NCBI RefSeq assembly: GCF_030867095.1
Contig: NC_081824.1
Location: 253,023,956 to 253,087,955, forward strand
Source of the DNA: Alligator mississippiensis
Lineage: Eukaryota > Chordata > Crocodylia > Alligatoridae
DNA length: 64,000 nt
Reading direction: 5' to 3'
The position numbers were made by a program, and so were the translations under genes. The notes below the pieces were generated by a model, which did no database searches, was not told the origin of the DNA, and saw only the letters and a program-made list of their open reading frames with translations. Positions 50,260-61,701 of this stretch are shown one piece after another. Every line of letters starts with the position of its first letter. Position 1 is the stretch's first letter.

Positions 50260-50356
50260 GGCTCTGCAGTGTCTGTAAAGATTGGGTGCTTTAGCTAAAG
50301 CTGATTCAGTCTGCTATTAGATAAAAGCCCCACTAAAAGGCCTGATCTTTACAGAC
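50260..50356 (+). repeat. 97-bp palindromic core, copy 2
   Basis: It runs GGCTCTGCAGTGTCTGTAAA to GGCCTGATCTTTACAGAC and differs from the reversed copy 1 at three bases. CATTACTTCAA lies at 50246-50256 just upstream, as at copy 1. Confidence 0.85.
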
Positions 50357-50496
50357 TGTGGAAACAGGACACGTTTTCTACACACTGCTCCTCTCCCACT
50401 GAAGCACCCAGCTTTAGTTAGGCATAGCTTTACCTATCCAGATGAATTAAGGCCTCAGCCAGAAGCTAAGAGTCCAGCAAATGATGCAAGGACAGT

Positions 50497-50925
50497 CATG
50501 CCAGGGCATGAGTAGCTGGGTCTGGGGCCACTCGGGGAATTGAGGCACAAACCTCTTGGGGAATTCGGGAAGGGTGAGCACAATCCAGGGAACAAAGCAG
50601 GTAAGGCAGCCAGGAAGTCAGACAGGCTACCAATAAGTCAGGTCAGGAAGCCAGGAGATCAAGCCAAGAGCAGAGTCTAGGAGCAAACCAAGTCAAAAGC
50701 ATTGGAAGAGTACACCAAAAGCAAGGTTTCCAGCAAGCCAAGTCAGGAGGCTAGGAAATCAAGCCTAGGCAGAGTGTAGGAGCGAACAAGAGGGCACAGC
50801 AGAACAGTCAGGAGCCAGATACAACCCTATGGCCCAGACACTTCCTGTTTCTGTCCAGGGGTTATTATGTGGGAAATGGAGTCAGCTGACCACTCCAGTG
50901 ACAAGGAACAGGCAGAGAGTTAGGC
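50497..50925 (+). repeat. dispersed AG-rich repeat, copy 2
   Basis: GTCATGCCAGGGCAT, then GGGTCTGGGGC and many CAAGCCAAGTCAGGA-type words, ending near CTGACCACTCCAGTGACA. This parallels 44384-44735 on the same strand. Confidence 0.6.
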
Positions 50926-51127
50926 CCTACTGGAGGTTTCAGGCCAGCTCTGACCAGTTTGAGGAGTCAGCCATAGGGTATCAGGATGAGATGAGTAGCT
51001 ATGCTGGCCAGGTCAAGGCTGAAGCCTGACAGACACACATGGAATAGGACAGGGGCCCCCTAATAGATACCAAATTCTATTTGCAATATCTGTGCTATAG
51101 ATTGGCATTGAATGTATTGCCATTAAT

Positions 51128-51560
51128 TAGGGGTGTACCAATAGAGATTTTGGGGGCCGATACCGATAGCCAATTTTTAAGGAGGCATGTCGGCCCATAC
51201 GGATCCAATTTCTGATACAGCTAAGTCCAGCTGGTAAGGCTGTTGTGGTGAAAAGGGAGGGGGGAAGGGAAGTAGCATGGGGGGAAGATCAACACCCCCC
51301 ACGGTGAGGGAGGGAGTAGGTCTGGGGCTGGAGTAGGTGCTGCCCAGCCAGGGCGGGGTGGGTGCAGGATGGAGCCGTGGCTCATCCAGGGGGTGCAGCT
51401 CCCTTCGCTGCGCACCACTTTTCGGGGGGGCACAGGGACATGAGTGGGGGGCTGCATGTGCCCCCAGATCTGCATGGGGTAGGGCTGGGTGGGCTGCAGC
51501 TGGGAGGGGGACTATAGGGGGACCTGCAGCCACCCCAAATTTCATTGTACCCCCCCAAAA
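51128..51560 (+). repeat. dispersed repeat starting TAGGGGTGTAC, copy 2
   Basis: Starts TAGGGGTGTACCAATAGAG with CCGATACCGATAGCC, then the same G-rich GGGAGGGAGTAGG motif as the copy at 9780. It continues into GC-rich sequence of uncertain membership, so the right end is approximate. Confidence 0.55.
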
Positions 51561-51769
51561 AAAATCTCCCCTTCCCAGGTGGCTGTGATGCCCCTAAAGC
51601 CTCCTCAGCTTCATTTCCTTTTGTTATCTCTGGGCAGTCTCTCTTTTTCCTCCCCTACCCCACCTTGATGAAACGATACTTTCCAAAAAGGGAGGCTGCT
51701 CCAGGGCTTCCCAAGTCAGATCTCCTCATAAGCACTGGGGTCCCTGCTCATCACCTTAACGGCTCATAA

Positions 51770-52430
51770 CGTGGGCTCCATCCTCCCCAGTACCCAAGCC
51801 CACACCTCACGGATGTCACTCATTCTTCTCTCTCTCGCAGGCTACAAGCCCCCTAGCACCTCCCCTGGGCTACAGGCTCCCAGCCCCAATCCTGATCTCT
51901 CCTGGGCTACAGATTTTTTAGCCCCCTCAGTCTCCAGCTGTGACCCCCAGTCTTTGGCCCCTTTTTCTGAGCCCTGGCCCCCCTCCTAGGGCAGTTGAGA
52001 CTCCAAGGCTCCCCTGGTCTCACTCCTGGGCCAGTGAGACCTTCAGGTTTCCTGGCCCTGTTTACATGTATTCCTCCTGGGCTCCAGGCTCTCTAGTCTC
52101 ACCCCTCCTGGGCTCCAGCCTCAGTCCCAGTGACAACCCCCCCAGACCTAAAGTCTTGGCCCCACCCAGGGCTCAGGCCCTTTCACAGTGTCAACACTTT
52201 CAACTCTACAGGCCCCTGGTCCTGCCTACTCAGCCTCTCCTGGGCTCAAGCCCTCTCCCTCTGGACCCCAAACCCTCTATTTCATGTTCCCAGGCTTCTT
52301 TACTCCCAGCCTATTGGGACCTCCAACCCTTAGTCCCTTCCTCAAACCTCCAGAGTTGCTTACCCCAGCTCAGCTGTTACCCAGGAACCCTGATACCCAG
52401 CAGCTCCTCTCTCCATGACTGTCAGGGCTA
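51770..52430 (+). repeat. C-rich minisatellite-like stretch
   Basis: Irregular recurrence of CTCCTGGGCTxCAGGCTC and CCAGCCCCxA words over about 650 bases. The irregular units leave a 163-codon plus-strand frame at 51940-52431 that is proline/serine/leucine-rich and looks non-coding. Confidence 0.55.
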
Positions 52431-52587
52431 GATTGCCTGATTAGTTCAGCCTCTGGACTTATTATATCCTGTCAGCCTGGCCCCTGCCTGGTCCCATGAC
52501 TCCCTAATTGGTCCCTGCTACATAGCTCAAAAGGTCCACGCATGAAACCCAGATAAAGGGTGCCCTCTATGCAGGGAAACCAGTTTG

Positions 52588-52960
52588 ATTAAGGGCTTGT
52601 CTACACAGGGGGAAGTGGAGAATGCAGTTTACATCATAGTTAGATCCATTGGTTTAAAGGTGTTTCTGTAACCGCTGCAAAGGAAATACATCTAAACAGT
52701 TAGCTTTTGCTTCATTACATTCCCCCAATGTACATACTCAAAATCTCATTCTCCTTTGCACTGCTGCTATGCCCCAAGCATTGTGAGATTGTTCCTGTGG
52801 TGCATAATGGGATATTTAATGGAAGGTGGCTGGAAGTCCCCATATTCGACATCCAAACTCTAAAACTCCCATGATTCCTCTCTTGCCAGTCCGTGATCTG
52901 CAACTTTTCAAGTTGCTTTTCAAGATGCTATTTTCAGACCCCTAAAAGACTGTTATGGGC
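52588..52960. mobile_element. Harbinger-like fragment with GGGCTTGTCTACAC terminus
   Basis: TTAAGGGCTTGTCTACAC gives a TAA-preceded terminus matching the short element at 60366. Internal words such as GTGGTGCATAATGGGATAT and GGAAGGTGGCTGG recall reptilian Harbinger elements as I know them. No matching right terminus was found; the fragment may continue to about 53300. Confidence 0.5.
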
Positions 52961-53339
52961 AAAGCACCAAGGCACAGGTGGAAGAGTAATGGGGAATAAA
53001 CAGTGGGTGGTTCAACTGTCAGATGACTGCAGCATTGGGAACCAACAGCTATACTAAGAAGTGGTTTGGGCAATGGTCTTTGGAGAAGCAGCAGCTACCT
53101 CTTCCTTTCTCCACCTACAGCTGGATGTAGAAAACAACAAAGAAGTGCATCAGGAGAAGGATATTGAGACTGAGAAGCTGCTCCAGGAGGCACTGTCCTG
53201 GAGACCCACATGGATCCCCCCAGTCTGCAACATCAACACACAACATAAGGGTTCCCTCGTCCCTTCAGACACACACGGCCATTCTCATCATCTGGGAACG
53301 TGCAACACCGGACTGCCACTGATCAGGTGCTAAACAACA

Positions 53340-54246
53340 GGGGAGTGTCGCAGTGGAGGCATCTGACATTGTTAGAGAGGAACTGCTGCTGTGCAGTTAT
53401 TATAAGGCTGGCTGAGCCTTAAGAGGCTATCCATGGCTTGGCAGGGACTAGGGCTTCCCAGTGGCAGTGACGCAAGTGTGGCAGAACCCATACAGCATCC
53501 TCCACTTCTACAAATACTGGATAAGTGCATAATTGGCTTAACTGAAAAATAAGACACCAGTCCCAGATCTTTTGCTCTGCTTACACTGTAATACATATCA
53601 GTTTTCCTCATAATGGCTAAGTGCAGAAATCACTTAAGTGCATAGGAACTCTTCAGTCCCACTGTCTGCTTTGTAATATAATTGCACTCCCTCACTGCCC
53701 TGTTTGTGAAACTGAGGACCAGCTGCCAATTTCAATGCTTCTAAAGCAGCCTTGAACTGATTAGGTTGTGTCCATTTCAAGGCTGCTATTAGAGGCATGA
53801 GGCCCACTGAGAAACATGATAAGGAGCCTTAATTACATGCAAAAAAAGCTTTGTGCAGCTGACTGGGAACATGAACACTGCTGACGCCAAGTTCTGGTGA
53901 GTGAATGCTCCACCTAACTTCACAGAGGTTCTTCAGCAACCGTGTAGGTTGTATTCCTATTCCTATTATCCCCTGCATCAAGCCTTGGAGTGCATAAATG
54001 GTGAGGGGTAGTTGTCTATTGTTCTCCAAGGCCTGATTAACAACCAGGGTATGCTCAGTAACCTCACTGTGGGTTAGTCTGGCAAAGGTCCCAATGCCAC
54101 CTTACCCAAGAACTCATCTTTTTCCTTATGAAAAGCAACAACAAACATGGTGTCAGCTTTCCTTTTTTCCTTGAGGACTCCATTTACCTTCTACTATCCT
54201 GTCTAGGGAAGCCTTTTCCAAGACATTTGATCTATAAGAAAGAATG
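53340..54246. other. no recognisable feature
   Basis: Mixed spacer without a gene or repeat I can name. Confidence 0.5.
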
Positions 54247-54254
54247 GTTTAACC

Positions 54255-54819
54255 CAGAAGTGGACACAATGGAGGATTCGGCCAGCAGCTGGACTCCATT
54301 TCCCAGCAGCCCCTGCCTGTGTCACTGCAGCCAGTTTCCATGGAGACCCCAGTAGCAACACACTGTGACAGCACAAGGCCAGGATTTCCATGGAAACTGG
54401 TCCCAGCAGCATACGTGGCTGGGCGGAGAGCTGGTCTGGAGCTGGGATTTCACAGCGGGAACAGCAGGATCTGAAGCCAGGGCAGAACTGTGATCCTCTG
54501 TCTTCATGCCTCTGCCTGGGACATGTGGGCAGCAGATCACAGCTCTGCCTGAGCTCCAGACCACACTGTCACCACCACAAGATCCCAGCCCTGGTCCTGG
54601 TCCTGGCCCCAGTCCTGGAGCAGCTCCCTGCCCAGCCGCACATGCTGCTAATGCTACTGGGGCTGGTCTCTGTGGAAACCCTGACCCTGTGCTGTTACAG
54701 TGTTGTCACTCCTGGGGTTGCCATGGAAACTGGCTATAGCAACACAGGTAGAGGCTGCTGGGAACTAGTGTCTGTCACAGACCCGATCCAGTCTGTGTGT
54801 GGGACTCTGACGGCCCCTG
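54255..54819. mobile_element. non-autonomous foldback hAT element, copy 2 (565 bp)
   Basis: It shares GGACTCCATTTCCCAGCAGC, TTCCATGGAGACCCCAG and GCTGGGAAC-type arms with the element at 4027, and the two arms are reverse complements of each other. The termini are worn (CAGAAGTGG and GGCCCCTG), but duplications GTTTAACC (54247-54254) and GTTTAACT (54820-54827) match at seven of eight bases. Confidence 0.88.
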
Positions 54820-54827
54820 GTTTAACT

Positions 54828-55406
54828 ACTGCTAAGGAAAGGGTGGGTGCTGAGCAGAAGGCCTGAGGAAACTTAGTAATGCCTGCCTCAAATCATGCCT
54901 GTACAGTCCTGCTGCTTTCCAAGAGTAAGGGGCAATTCCCAGCTGAAGGCTGGGTGACAGGGCTGGTCCTCCTCCTGACTGACTGGCCAGGGTTAATGTG
55001 CTCACATTTTTCACACGACAACCACTTTCTCTCCAATCTCTCAGTTCTAATCCTCAAAGGGAATTTACAAAACACTTTTCATAGATGAACCTATGAACTT
55101 CACTTCATCAATCTAGTGAATACAAATGGATTAAATATAGACATTGGATATATAGCACATTATAACCTGCCTGTCATTGGATAACTCCAGGTAACCTCTA
55201 TACATTTTACCAACTATATTCGATCGCTTGTTCAACATTTGTCCTTTCCCCTACACGTACCTGTCTCACACCTATTGTCTCCCATCCCCTCTGATCCTCA
55301 CTGCTTCGCATTTGCATTTTTATAGGCCTGCATTTTTCATATTGGGTTCTATTCCATCAAGGACAACACACAACAACAGCAGACTCTCCCTATGCCTGAA
55401 CAAGGG
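54828..55406. other. no recognisable gene; last part may belong to the 55407 repeat
   Basis: Ordinary spacer. The pyrimidine-rich stretch at 55235-55400 leads into the conserved repeat tail and may be part of the same element. Confidence 0.5.
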
Positions 55407-55490
55407 TGTTTGTGCCCAAAAGCTTGCAAAGAACAGTGTCTCCAACTATTTAGTTGGTCTAATAAAAAATATCACATCTACCCAAAGAAC
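55407..55490 (+). repeat. dispersed repeat, inverted partner of 14591-14672
   Basis: GTTTGTGCCCAAAAGCTTGC, CCAACTATTTAGTTGGTCTA and AAAAAATATCACATCTACCC match the reverse complement of the intronic copy. Confidence 0.8.
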
Positions 55491-56195
55491 CTTTTCTACT
55501 CTTAGGAAAGGGTCTGAAGGCTTTGACATACTGCTTGGGGATTTCTGGATCTAAGTGTTGGTTTTGAGGCTCTCTCTGCACCTTTATTTTTTTTCCCAAT
55601 AGGATGAGGCATGACTGGCAACTGGGAGGGAAGGAGAGGGGGTCTGCCCCAAGGTCTGGGGGTCTGCTGTGTAACCACTGCCTTTTTCCTCATTCATCAT
55701 GAATGCGTGGGCCTGGCCTTGCAAAACTGGAGCTCTGCTGCATATTTTATACAGGGCAGCTACTTAGCTGACAGGAGAAAAATGGAGCTCCCTCATATAA
55801 GGAAAGAAGACAGGGATTTCCTCCTCTCTCACCTCAAGAGCTCCCTCCCTCCATTCACTAGATGTCTTTTCATGCTTCCCAGATCTTACCTCCAGCTCCC
55901 TACACATCTTTACGCTCAAGTTCGCCAGAGGGTGGGGAGTCGGGGGCAGTTTACACTGGTGTCCATGAGGGGCTGGGCACTGTAGCTGCCAACCTTACAA
56001 TATAACAAACACCTATTTACCATTACTCAGTTTCCATAGTAGCAATGACTAAATGTTTCTACAATTTTGAGATGCCAACACTGGATTTTCCTGCCAAGGT
56101 AGGAGGATCCTGGAGATGGCAAAGCCTCTTCTGTGCTCATGGACTCTTCAATATGAGGATGCATTAAATCTTCCTGTCTCACAGAGCTGCAATCT

Positions 56196-56420
56196 CATAG
56201 ACATTAGGGCTGGAAGGGACCTCAAAGATCATCAAGTCCGGCCCCCTGCCCCAGGGGCAGGAAGTCAACTGCGGTCACAGGATCCCAGCAAGATAAGAAT
56301 TTAAACGTTTCTTGAATGAGTTGAGAGTAGGTGCCTGCGCTGCTTCTGGAGGGAGTCTATTCCAGATCTCGGGGGCTTGGACAGTAAAGAATTTTTCTCT
56401 TATCTAGCGGGCTGCATGGT
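56196..56420 (-). mobile_element. CR1 LINE 3' fragment
   Basis: TCATAGACATTAGGGCTGG, AGGGACCTCAAAGATCATC, CCCAGGGGCAGGAAGTCAAC and GGGAGTCTATTCCAGATC are the reverse complement of a reptilian CR1 3' end. Confidence 0.88.
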
Positions 56421-56789
56421 GTTCTGCTGCTGTTTTTGTGGTATTCTGAGAGGCTGAATGGACTCAAGTAACTAAATAACAATGTTAGGGAAGGGGGGCA
56501 GGCTAGTGATTGCATTTGCCCTCCTGACACATGCCTCACTGTGGAGAAGTATCCTCTGGTTTCTGTGATGAAAAAAGGAAAATTTATGAAAGCTAAGGGG
56601 AGTCCTGTGAAGTATACTTTGCTGCTGTTCTCCTGAATGGTACCCCCTGATGTTCTCTATAGCTGGAAAGGCACAACCATGTATTCAGGAACACAGGAGA
56701 AGACAGCCTTGCCTTACAATGTAAGAGTTATACTCACACAGTTATGATCTCTACAATTCCAATGTCTGGTCTGTCCCCACACAGACAGG

Positions 56790-57801
56790 TGTGACAGGAC
56801 TAGCCCTGACAAGCAATACTGACACCCAGTGGCTGCCCCAGTCCAGCTTTCTGGTAGCACTGCCCAGTGCCTCGCCTGCCACACTGGGATGGAATAGCTA
56901 CTCCTGAAGGAGTTACAAGCATTGGAGTAGTATTGTCCTTTGGGCCACCTGGCTCCATCCGCTGTGTTTGTCTAGACCTGGACCCTCTCAGTCTTGGCCT
57001 ACTTACTTTGGTTGCTACCTTTAACATATAGATCCCTTATTCTGGCCTTGGCTTTTCGGCAGCAGCTGCTTAGCTGGGGCTGTCTCACAGCCTAGGTTCT
57101 GGAGCCCCTGGGCTCAAAGGAGTTCAATTCTTCCCACCCCTTCTCAGCACTCATCTCTCTCTGGCCCTCAGCCTAAAGGGGGTTAAAACTCACAGGGTGC
57201 TTTGAGGTGCCTGCCATGAGGTGTTCCCAGTCCTCCGGTTCTTATTAGCCTAACCACAATGAAAATACTGCCCTCCAGGTACTCACAACACTGAAACAAT
57301 GTGAGCTTAAATTTTCATCCTTCTGGACCTGTTCAGAGGAAAAAGGGGAAAAAAAAGCTAAACTTCTTTACCCCTATACACCAGAGTTTCCTTACTGTGC
57401 CTCCAAGTGCTGCTGTGGCCTGCCTAGGAGCTCTGCATTTATCCCAGCCAGGGCTACAGTACCCTCTTTAGCCTGAGGGCAAGCCTTTTATTCCCACAAG
57501 CCTCTCCCTTTCTGGCTTGCCAGATGTATGTCTGCAGCACAGGGTTTCTCATTAGCCCCTGCAGCCCTGCCAGCTGCCTGCCCTCTTCTTAGTTCAGTCC
57601 CCCTAGGGCAGGGTGACTGGCAGTTGCAGGCATCTTGTCTCATCTCCTTTTCACTGCTTGCCAGTGGGGGTTCTTCCCGGTGACCATTGCAGCTGTCTTC
57701 CTTCCCTGAGCCCTCATCCTTCTGAGCCACAAAAACCTTGCTCTTAAAAGGCCCTTGCCCACAGCCTTCTCCCAGTAACAGGGCAAGGGTTCCCTGTTAC
57801 A
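56790..57801 (-). mobile_element. LTR-like fossil (about 1 kb)
   Basis: On the minus strand the unit starts TGTAACAGGGAACC and ends CCTGTCACA, i.e. TG...CA with 9-base near-matching inverted ends like those of the solo LTR at 40698. An AATAAAAG-type A/T box lies about a third of the way in. No target duplication and no internal retroviral region are seen. It is an old solo LTR or a look-alike. Confidence 0.5.
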
Positions 57802-58377
57802 CGGGGGTCAAATTTTGCTGTACCATTAATGCTGCCGGGCAATGAGCTTCAGGGATTTTGAGAGGTGGCTGTGGCAGTGCCTTGCAATGTGTGCTTTGCA
57901 TGGCCTTGGCTGTTTGTATCTTGGGTGTCACCACTGCATGGCTCAGAGTTAGTTAAAAATGCATGGGCAAAGTTTTCATGGTTCAAAAGGCAGCAAGAGT
58001 TACACTGATGTTAAAAAAAGCTTCAGGTTGCTATTGATGTGAAAAGGCCTTTCTAGGATTCATTGGGACAGAAATTATAAGGTATTCACAATTAGATCTT
58101 AAAAAAATAACAAATGTTTCCTGACTTTCTGCTTTTATCCCTTGCCTTCCCAAAATGCAGCATGTAATAATATATTAAGAGACCCATATGAGGCTTGGTA
58201 CTGGATACCTGCATTTCTGAATCAAGGGATTTTCTGCTGAATCTCAGCAGGGTCAGAAGCTGAGCATGCAAAATGGCAGACAGGCCAACAGACTGTGGCA
58301 CTCACACCGGAAGGGCAGTCAGCTGAGAAAAAGACTGTGGCAGGGTCGAGGGTCACAGTGTTGGGCATTTGGGTACA
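57802..58377. other. no recognisable feature
   Basis: Mixed spacer with no gene or repeat I can name. Confidence 0.55.
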
Positions 58378-58917
58378 CAGAGGTGGGCAAAATGGTGGAT
58401 CTGGTTGGCAGCTTGACTCCATTTTCCAGAAGCCCCTGCCTGCATTGCTATGGCTGGTTTCCAAGGAGACCCCAGTAGCGACGGCACCATGACAGCGCAG
58501 GGCCAGGGTTCCCATGGAGATCAGCCCCAGCAGCACTGGCAGGGTGTGTGGCTGGGCAGGGAGCTACTCCAGGGTTGGGGCTAGGATCTTGCAGTGGTGA
58601 CAGTGTGGTCTAGAACCAGGGCAGAGCCGTGATCCACTGCCTGTATGCCCTTGCCTGGGGCATGCAGGCAGCAGATTGCAGCTCTATCCTGGCTGTGGAC
58701 CACACTGTCACCGCCACAAGATCCCAGCCCCAACCATGTGCCCTGCCAGTGCTGCCAGGGCCAGTCTCTATGGAAACCCTGGCCCTGTGCTGTAGACACA
58801 TCACTGCTGCTGGGGTCTCAATGGAAACTGGCTGCAGCAATATGGGCAGGGGCTGCTGGGAAATGGAGTCCGCTGCAGGCCTGATCCGGCCTTCAGGCTG
58901 GACTTTGCCCGTCCCTG
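58378..58917. mobile_element. non-autonomous foldback hAT element, copy 3 (540 bp)
   Basis: The left end CAGAGGTGGGCAAAA and right end TTTGCCCGTCCCTG are inverted repeats. The arms (CTCCATTTTCCAGAAGCC to CTGCTGGGAAATGGAGTC) fold back as in the copies at 4027 and 54255. Flanks do not show a target duplication. Confidence 0.88.
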
Positions 58918-60362
58918 GACTAAGGGAATTGGGGGCAGGAGAGGATCCTAGATAAGGGGACATTTTTGCTCACTCTCATTGCCTTTTCAAGCAGGCAAAG
59001 GGAGACTGTAACATTAAAGGGAGGGGAGAAGGACTTGGAATAGTTGCTTTCTTATATCCACCATGAATGCAGTACCCACCATAAGAATGAAAATAAATGT
59101 CAACTTGGCTTGCATTAGCAATTATTTGTGATACAAGCAGATTTACCATTCCCAGTTTTGTGGCTGGGACCCTGACTATTCTCAGGGGCTGCAGGGCACC
59201 TGGCAATGGTGATGGGGAGCCTGCTGGGCTCGTCTGGGGTCTCAGCCAGGGTCCCACAAAGCAAAAAGCTCCTGGTTGTCTGGTAGAAGAAGTCACTGGT
59301 CCTGGCATCCTCAGTCTTGTAGGCTGTCACCTATGTCTGACATGAAATGAGGTCCTAGGCCCCTACCAAAGCCTTGTCCATCCTCTTGAAAGTATGGACA
59401 CATTGGGTAAAGTGCTGCCAGAAGTGCTATATCTGTCTATACCCCACCAGCAGGTCACCTTCAAGTCCTTTGTCTTGATACATAATGTCCTCTGTGTGGC
59501 CACTGCCATGGGAATAGTATCATAAATGTATTGGTCTCTGTAAAGCTCCTCCATTTTCACCTCTCTCTAGGTGGCAGTAAGGGCCAGGGCCCCTGCCTCT
59601 GTCTAGTTACAAACTTGGCAAGCAGGCCTGGCTTGAAGATAGCAGGTACAATACGCAGGCCTGTTAGCAAGGTGTCAACACTACAGCCTTCAACCCCCCA
59701 GGGGCAGAAAAGGGGCATGCACCGCTTTGGAAGCAGGGGCTTTGGATGCTTATCCAAAACCAATAAGCCCCCAAGAGCCTCCCCACCTGCCCCTCTGCTT
59801 GTGTGCTGCTCAGTGCTGGGGAGGCTGCCACTCCTCAGGTGCCATCAGAGAAGGCCTGGTAGCTTGGCTTCTTCAGGGGTGGAGAAAAACAGCTTCCTGC
59901 CTAAATGCTTGCATAAAGGAGGCATAAATGCAGAGCTGTTATTTATGTGTATTCCTTTCAGGGAATGAGCATCTCCATTTCTTCTCTCACTTGATGTTGC
60001 CCATTTTGCGTACTGGCCCCTGGGGTGGAGGCAGGATTCTCTTTCCTTCTTGTCCACCAAAGGAGGTGGCAAATGAATTTTGAAGTGGGGGGGGGGGGGA
60101 TGTCCCCTCCATCCCCTGTCTCCCTGGGCCAAATGTGCCCCCCCTCCCTCTGCCACCTGATTGGTCTGACATTTAAAACTCTCCCTCCCAGCCTGGAGCT
60201 GCAAACCCAAGGCTGAGAACAGGGGTTGGTGGATGGTCCCGAGGGAGTTTGAGAGCAGCCACTGCTGACAACCCAGTAAATGTGAAAAAAACACCACCCC
60301 AGGAGAGCGACCTCCCCCCCCCCCCCCCACAAGACAACCCCCTCCCCTCACTCCTGGCTTTT
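58918..60362. other. no recognisable gene; C-run at 60317-60330
   Basis: Spacer sequence. The part at 59250-59560 reads like decayed transposon coding sequence, but I cannot assign it. A long C run occurs near 60317. Confidence 0.45.
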
Positions 60363-60365
60363 AAG

Positions 60366-60612
60366 GCCTTGTCTACACTGCTGAGGCAGCATGGAGAAAT
60401 CCAACCACACTCGAAACATGGAAGGTCACCAATAATTCCACTCCTTGGCCATTCCCAGGCCCACCAGACACCAAAGCCTGGGGCAGAGGCATTTGGGATA
60501 AGTCTGGAGCAGCTTCACCAGTGTGCTCCTAGGTTTGGTGTGTGCTTATGGGTGTAGGCATGCTTGGGCCCCTCCATGCCAGGACATGTGGCTACCATGG
60601 TGTAGACAAGCC
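60366..60612. mobile_element. short DNA transposon with GGCTTGTCTACAC termini (about 247 bp)
   Basis: Left GCCTTGTCTACACTG and right TGGTGTAGACAAGCC are inverted repeats over about 13 bases. The left end is preceded by TTTTAA, as at 52588. The target duplication is not clear. Probably a Harbinger-like MITE. Confidence 0.7.
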
Positions 60613-61403
60613 TGGGGATTTTCTAGCCTGGGGTTTTTCCCTGGCACCTGCTCACCCAACAGCAGAAAGGTCCACTCTGCCTCCCTCACACCCATGGGGT
60701 ACCCTGCTGTCCCCAGCTCTCTGGGAAGACTTTTCCTCCTGGGCACCACGTCTCATCCATTTCTTCCCCCCACAAAAAGGACTATATCTGCTGTCCATAG
60801 CATCCCCCTGACATCTGCTGTCCATACCAACCCTCCGTGCAGTCAATGGCCTGCAGCCTCTGCCACAATGTAGAGCCTTGCTGTAACCCTGACAGATGAT
60901 CAGGACCAGGAGGTGAAGTCCATCCCTCTGGGAGTTATGATATGGGGCTGGAAGGTAGGTCCTGCTGCCTGCTCACACAGCGAAGCCCCAGGGAGTGCCC
61001 AGGGGAAGCAGGATGGCAGCAGCCTCTGCTGACCAGAGTGCTGCACTGCAGACACTACCTGATCTGGGCTAGACAGTGGGGCAGTGCTAACAATTCCTAC
61101 TTGCTTGGTAAAAAGTGCTCAAAACACGCTTCCAGGTTTGACAACACTTCAAAGATGCCCTAACTCCAGGGGAGCCCTGGAGAGTCGCCCAGAGCACTGT
61201 AGGCTCCCCCCAGCGTTGCATCAACACATGCATCCTTTATCAGAACTAAACCCACCTTTTCTCCTGGGCTTTGCTGGGACGTTCTGAAAGAGCAGAAAAA
61301 GCGCGAGTCATTCATGCTGTACACACAGTGCCTGTGCTTGCAAGGAAAGGGCATCCAGAGGGCACTGCACAGGACACTGCAGGCTGCTATCTGTCCCTTC
61401 AGG

Positions 61404-61693
61404 AGGGGCTGTCCAACTTTGGAGCAGCTGGAGCCACATGCTGCACAGGCTGCACCCATGTGGGCCACAGACCCCACAGGATGCCTGCAGCATGGGTCTG
61501 CTGCCATCCCACCAGCACACCCCTCCCCATGAGAAGGGGCAGGAAGGGGAAGGAGGAGGAGGGGGAGCCCAGAGACCTTGGTGGCAGCAGCAGCTGGAGC
61601 AGTCCTGGGAGTGGTGCCCAGGTAGGAGTCCATGGGCCACAAATTAACTCCTTGTGGGCATGTGGCCTGCAGGCTGTGAGACAGATAGCCCAG
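61404..61693. mobile_element. short non-autonomous hAT element (about 290 bp)
   Basis: AGGGGCTGTCCAACTTTGG on the left and GTGAGACAGATAGCCC on the right are worn inverted ends of the CAGGGGCTGTCCAAC type. Flanks CCTTCAGG (61396-61403) and TCTTCAGG (61694-61701) match at seven of eight bases. Confidence 0.75.
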
Positions 61694-61701
61694 TCTTCAG
61701 G

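Noticed and set aside
51940-52431. 163-codon proline/serine-rich frame
   Set aside because: It follows the CTCCTGGGCT-type minisatellite units rather than a protein family.
59250-59560. Decayed transposase coding sequence on the minus strand
   Set aside because: The wording suggests old coding sequence, but I could not assign it to any family, so it is left as unannotated spacer.
61160-61642. 160-codon minus-strand frame
   Set aside because: Cysteine- and alanine-rich translation over the GC-rich hAT element at 61404-61693; no domain.
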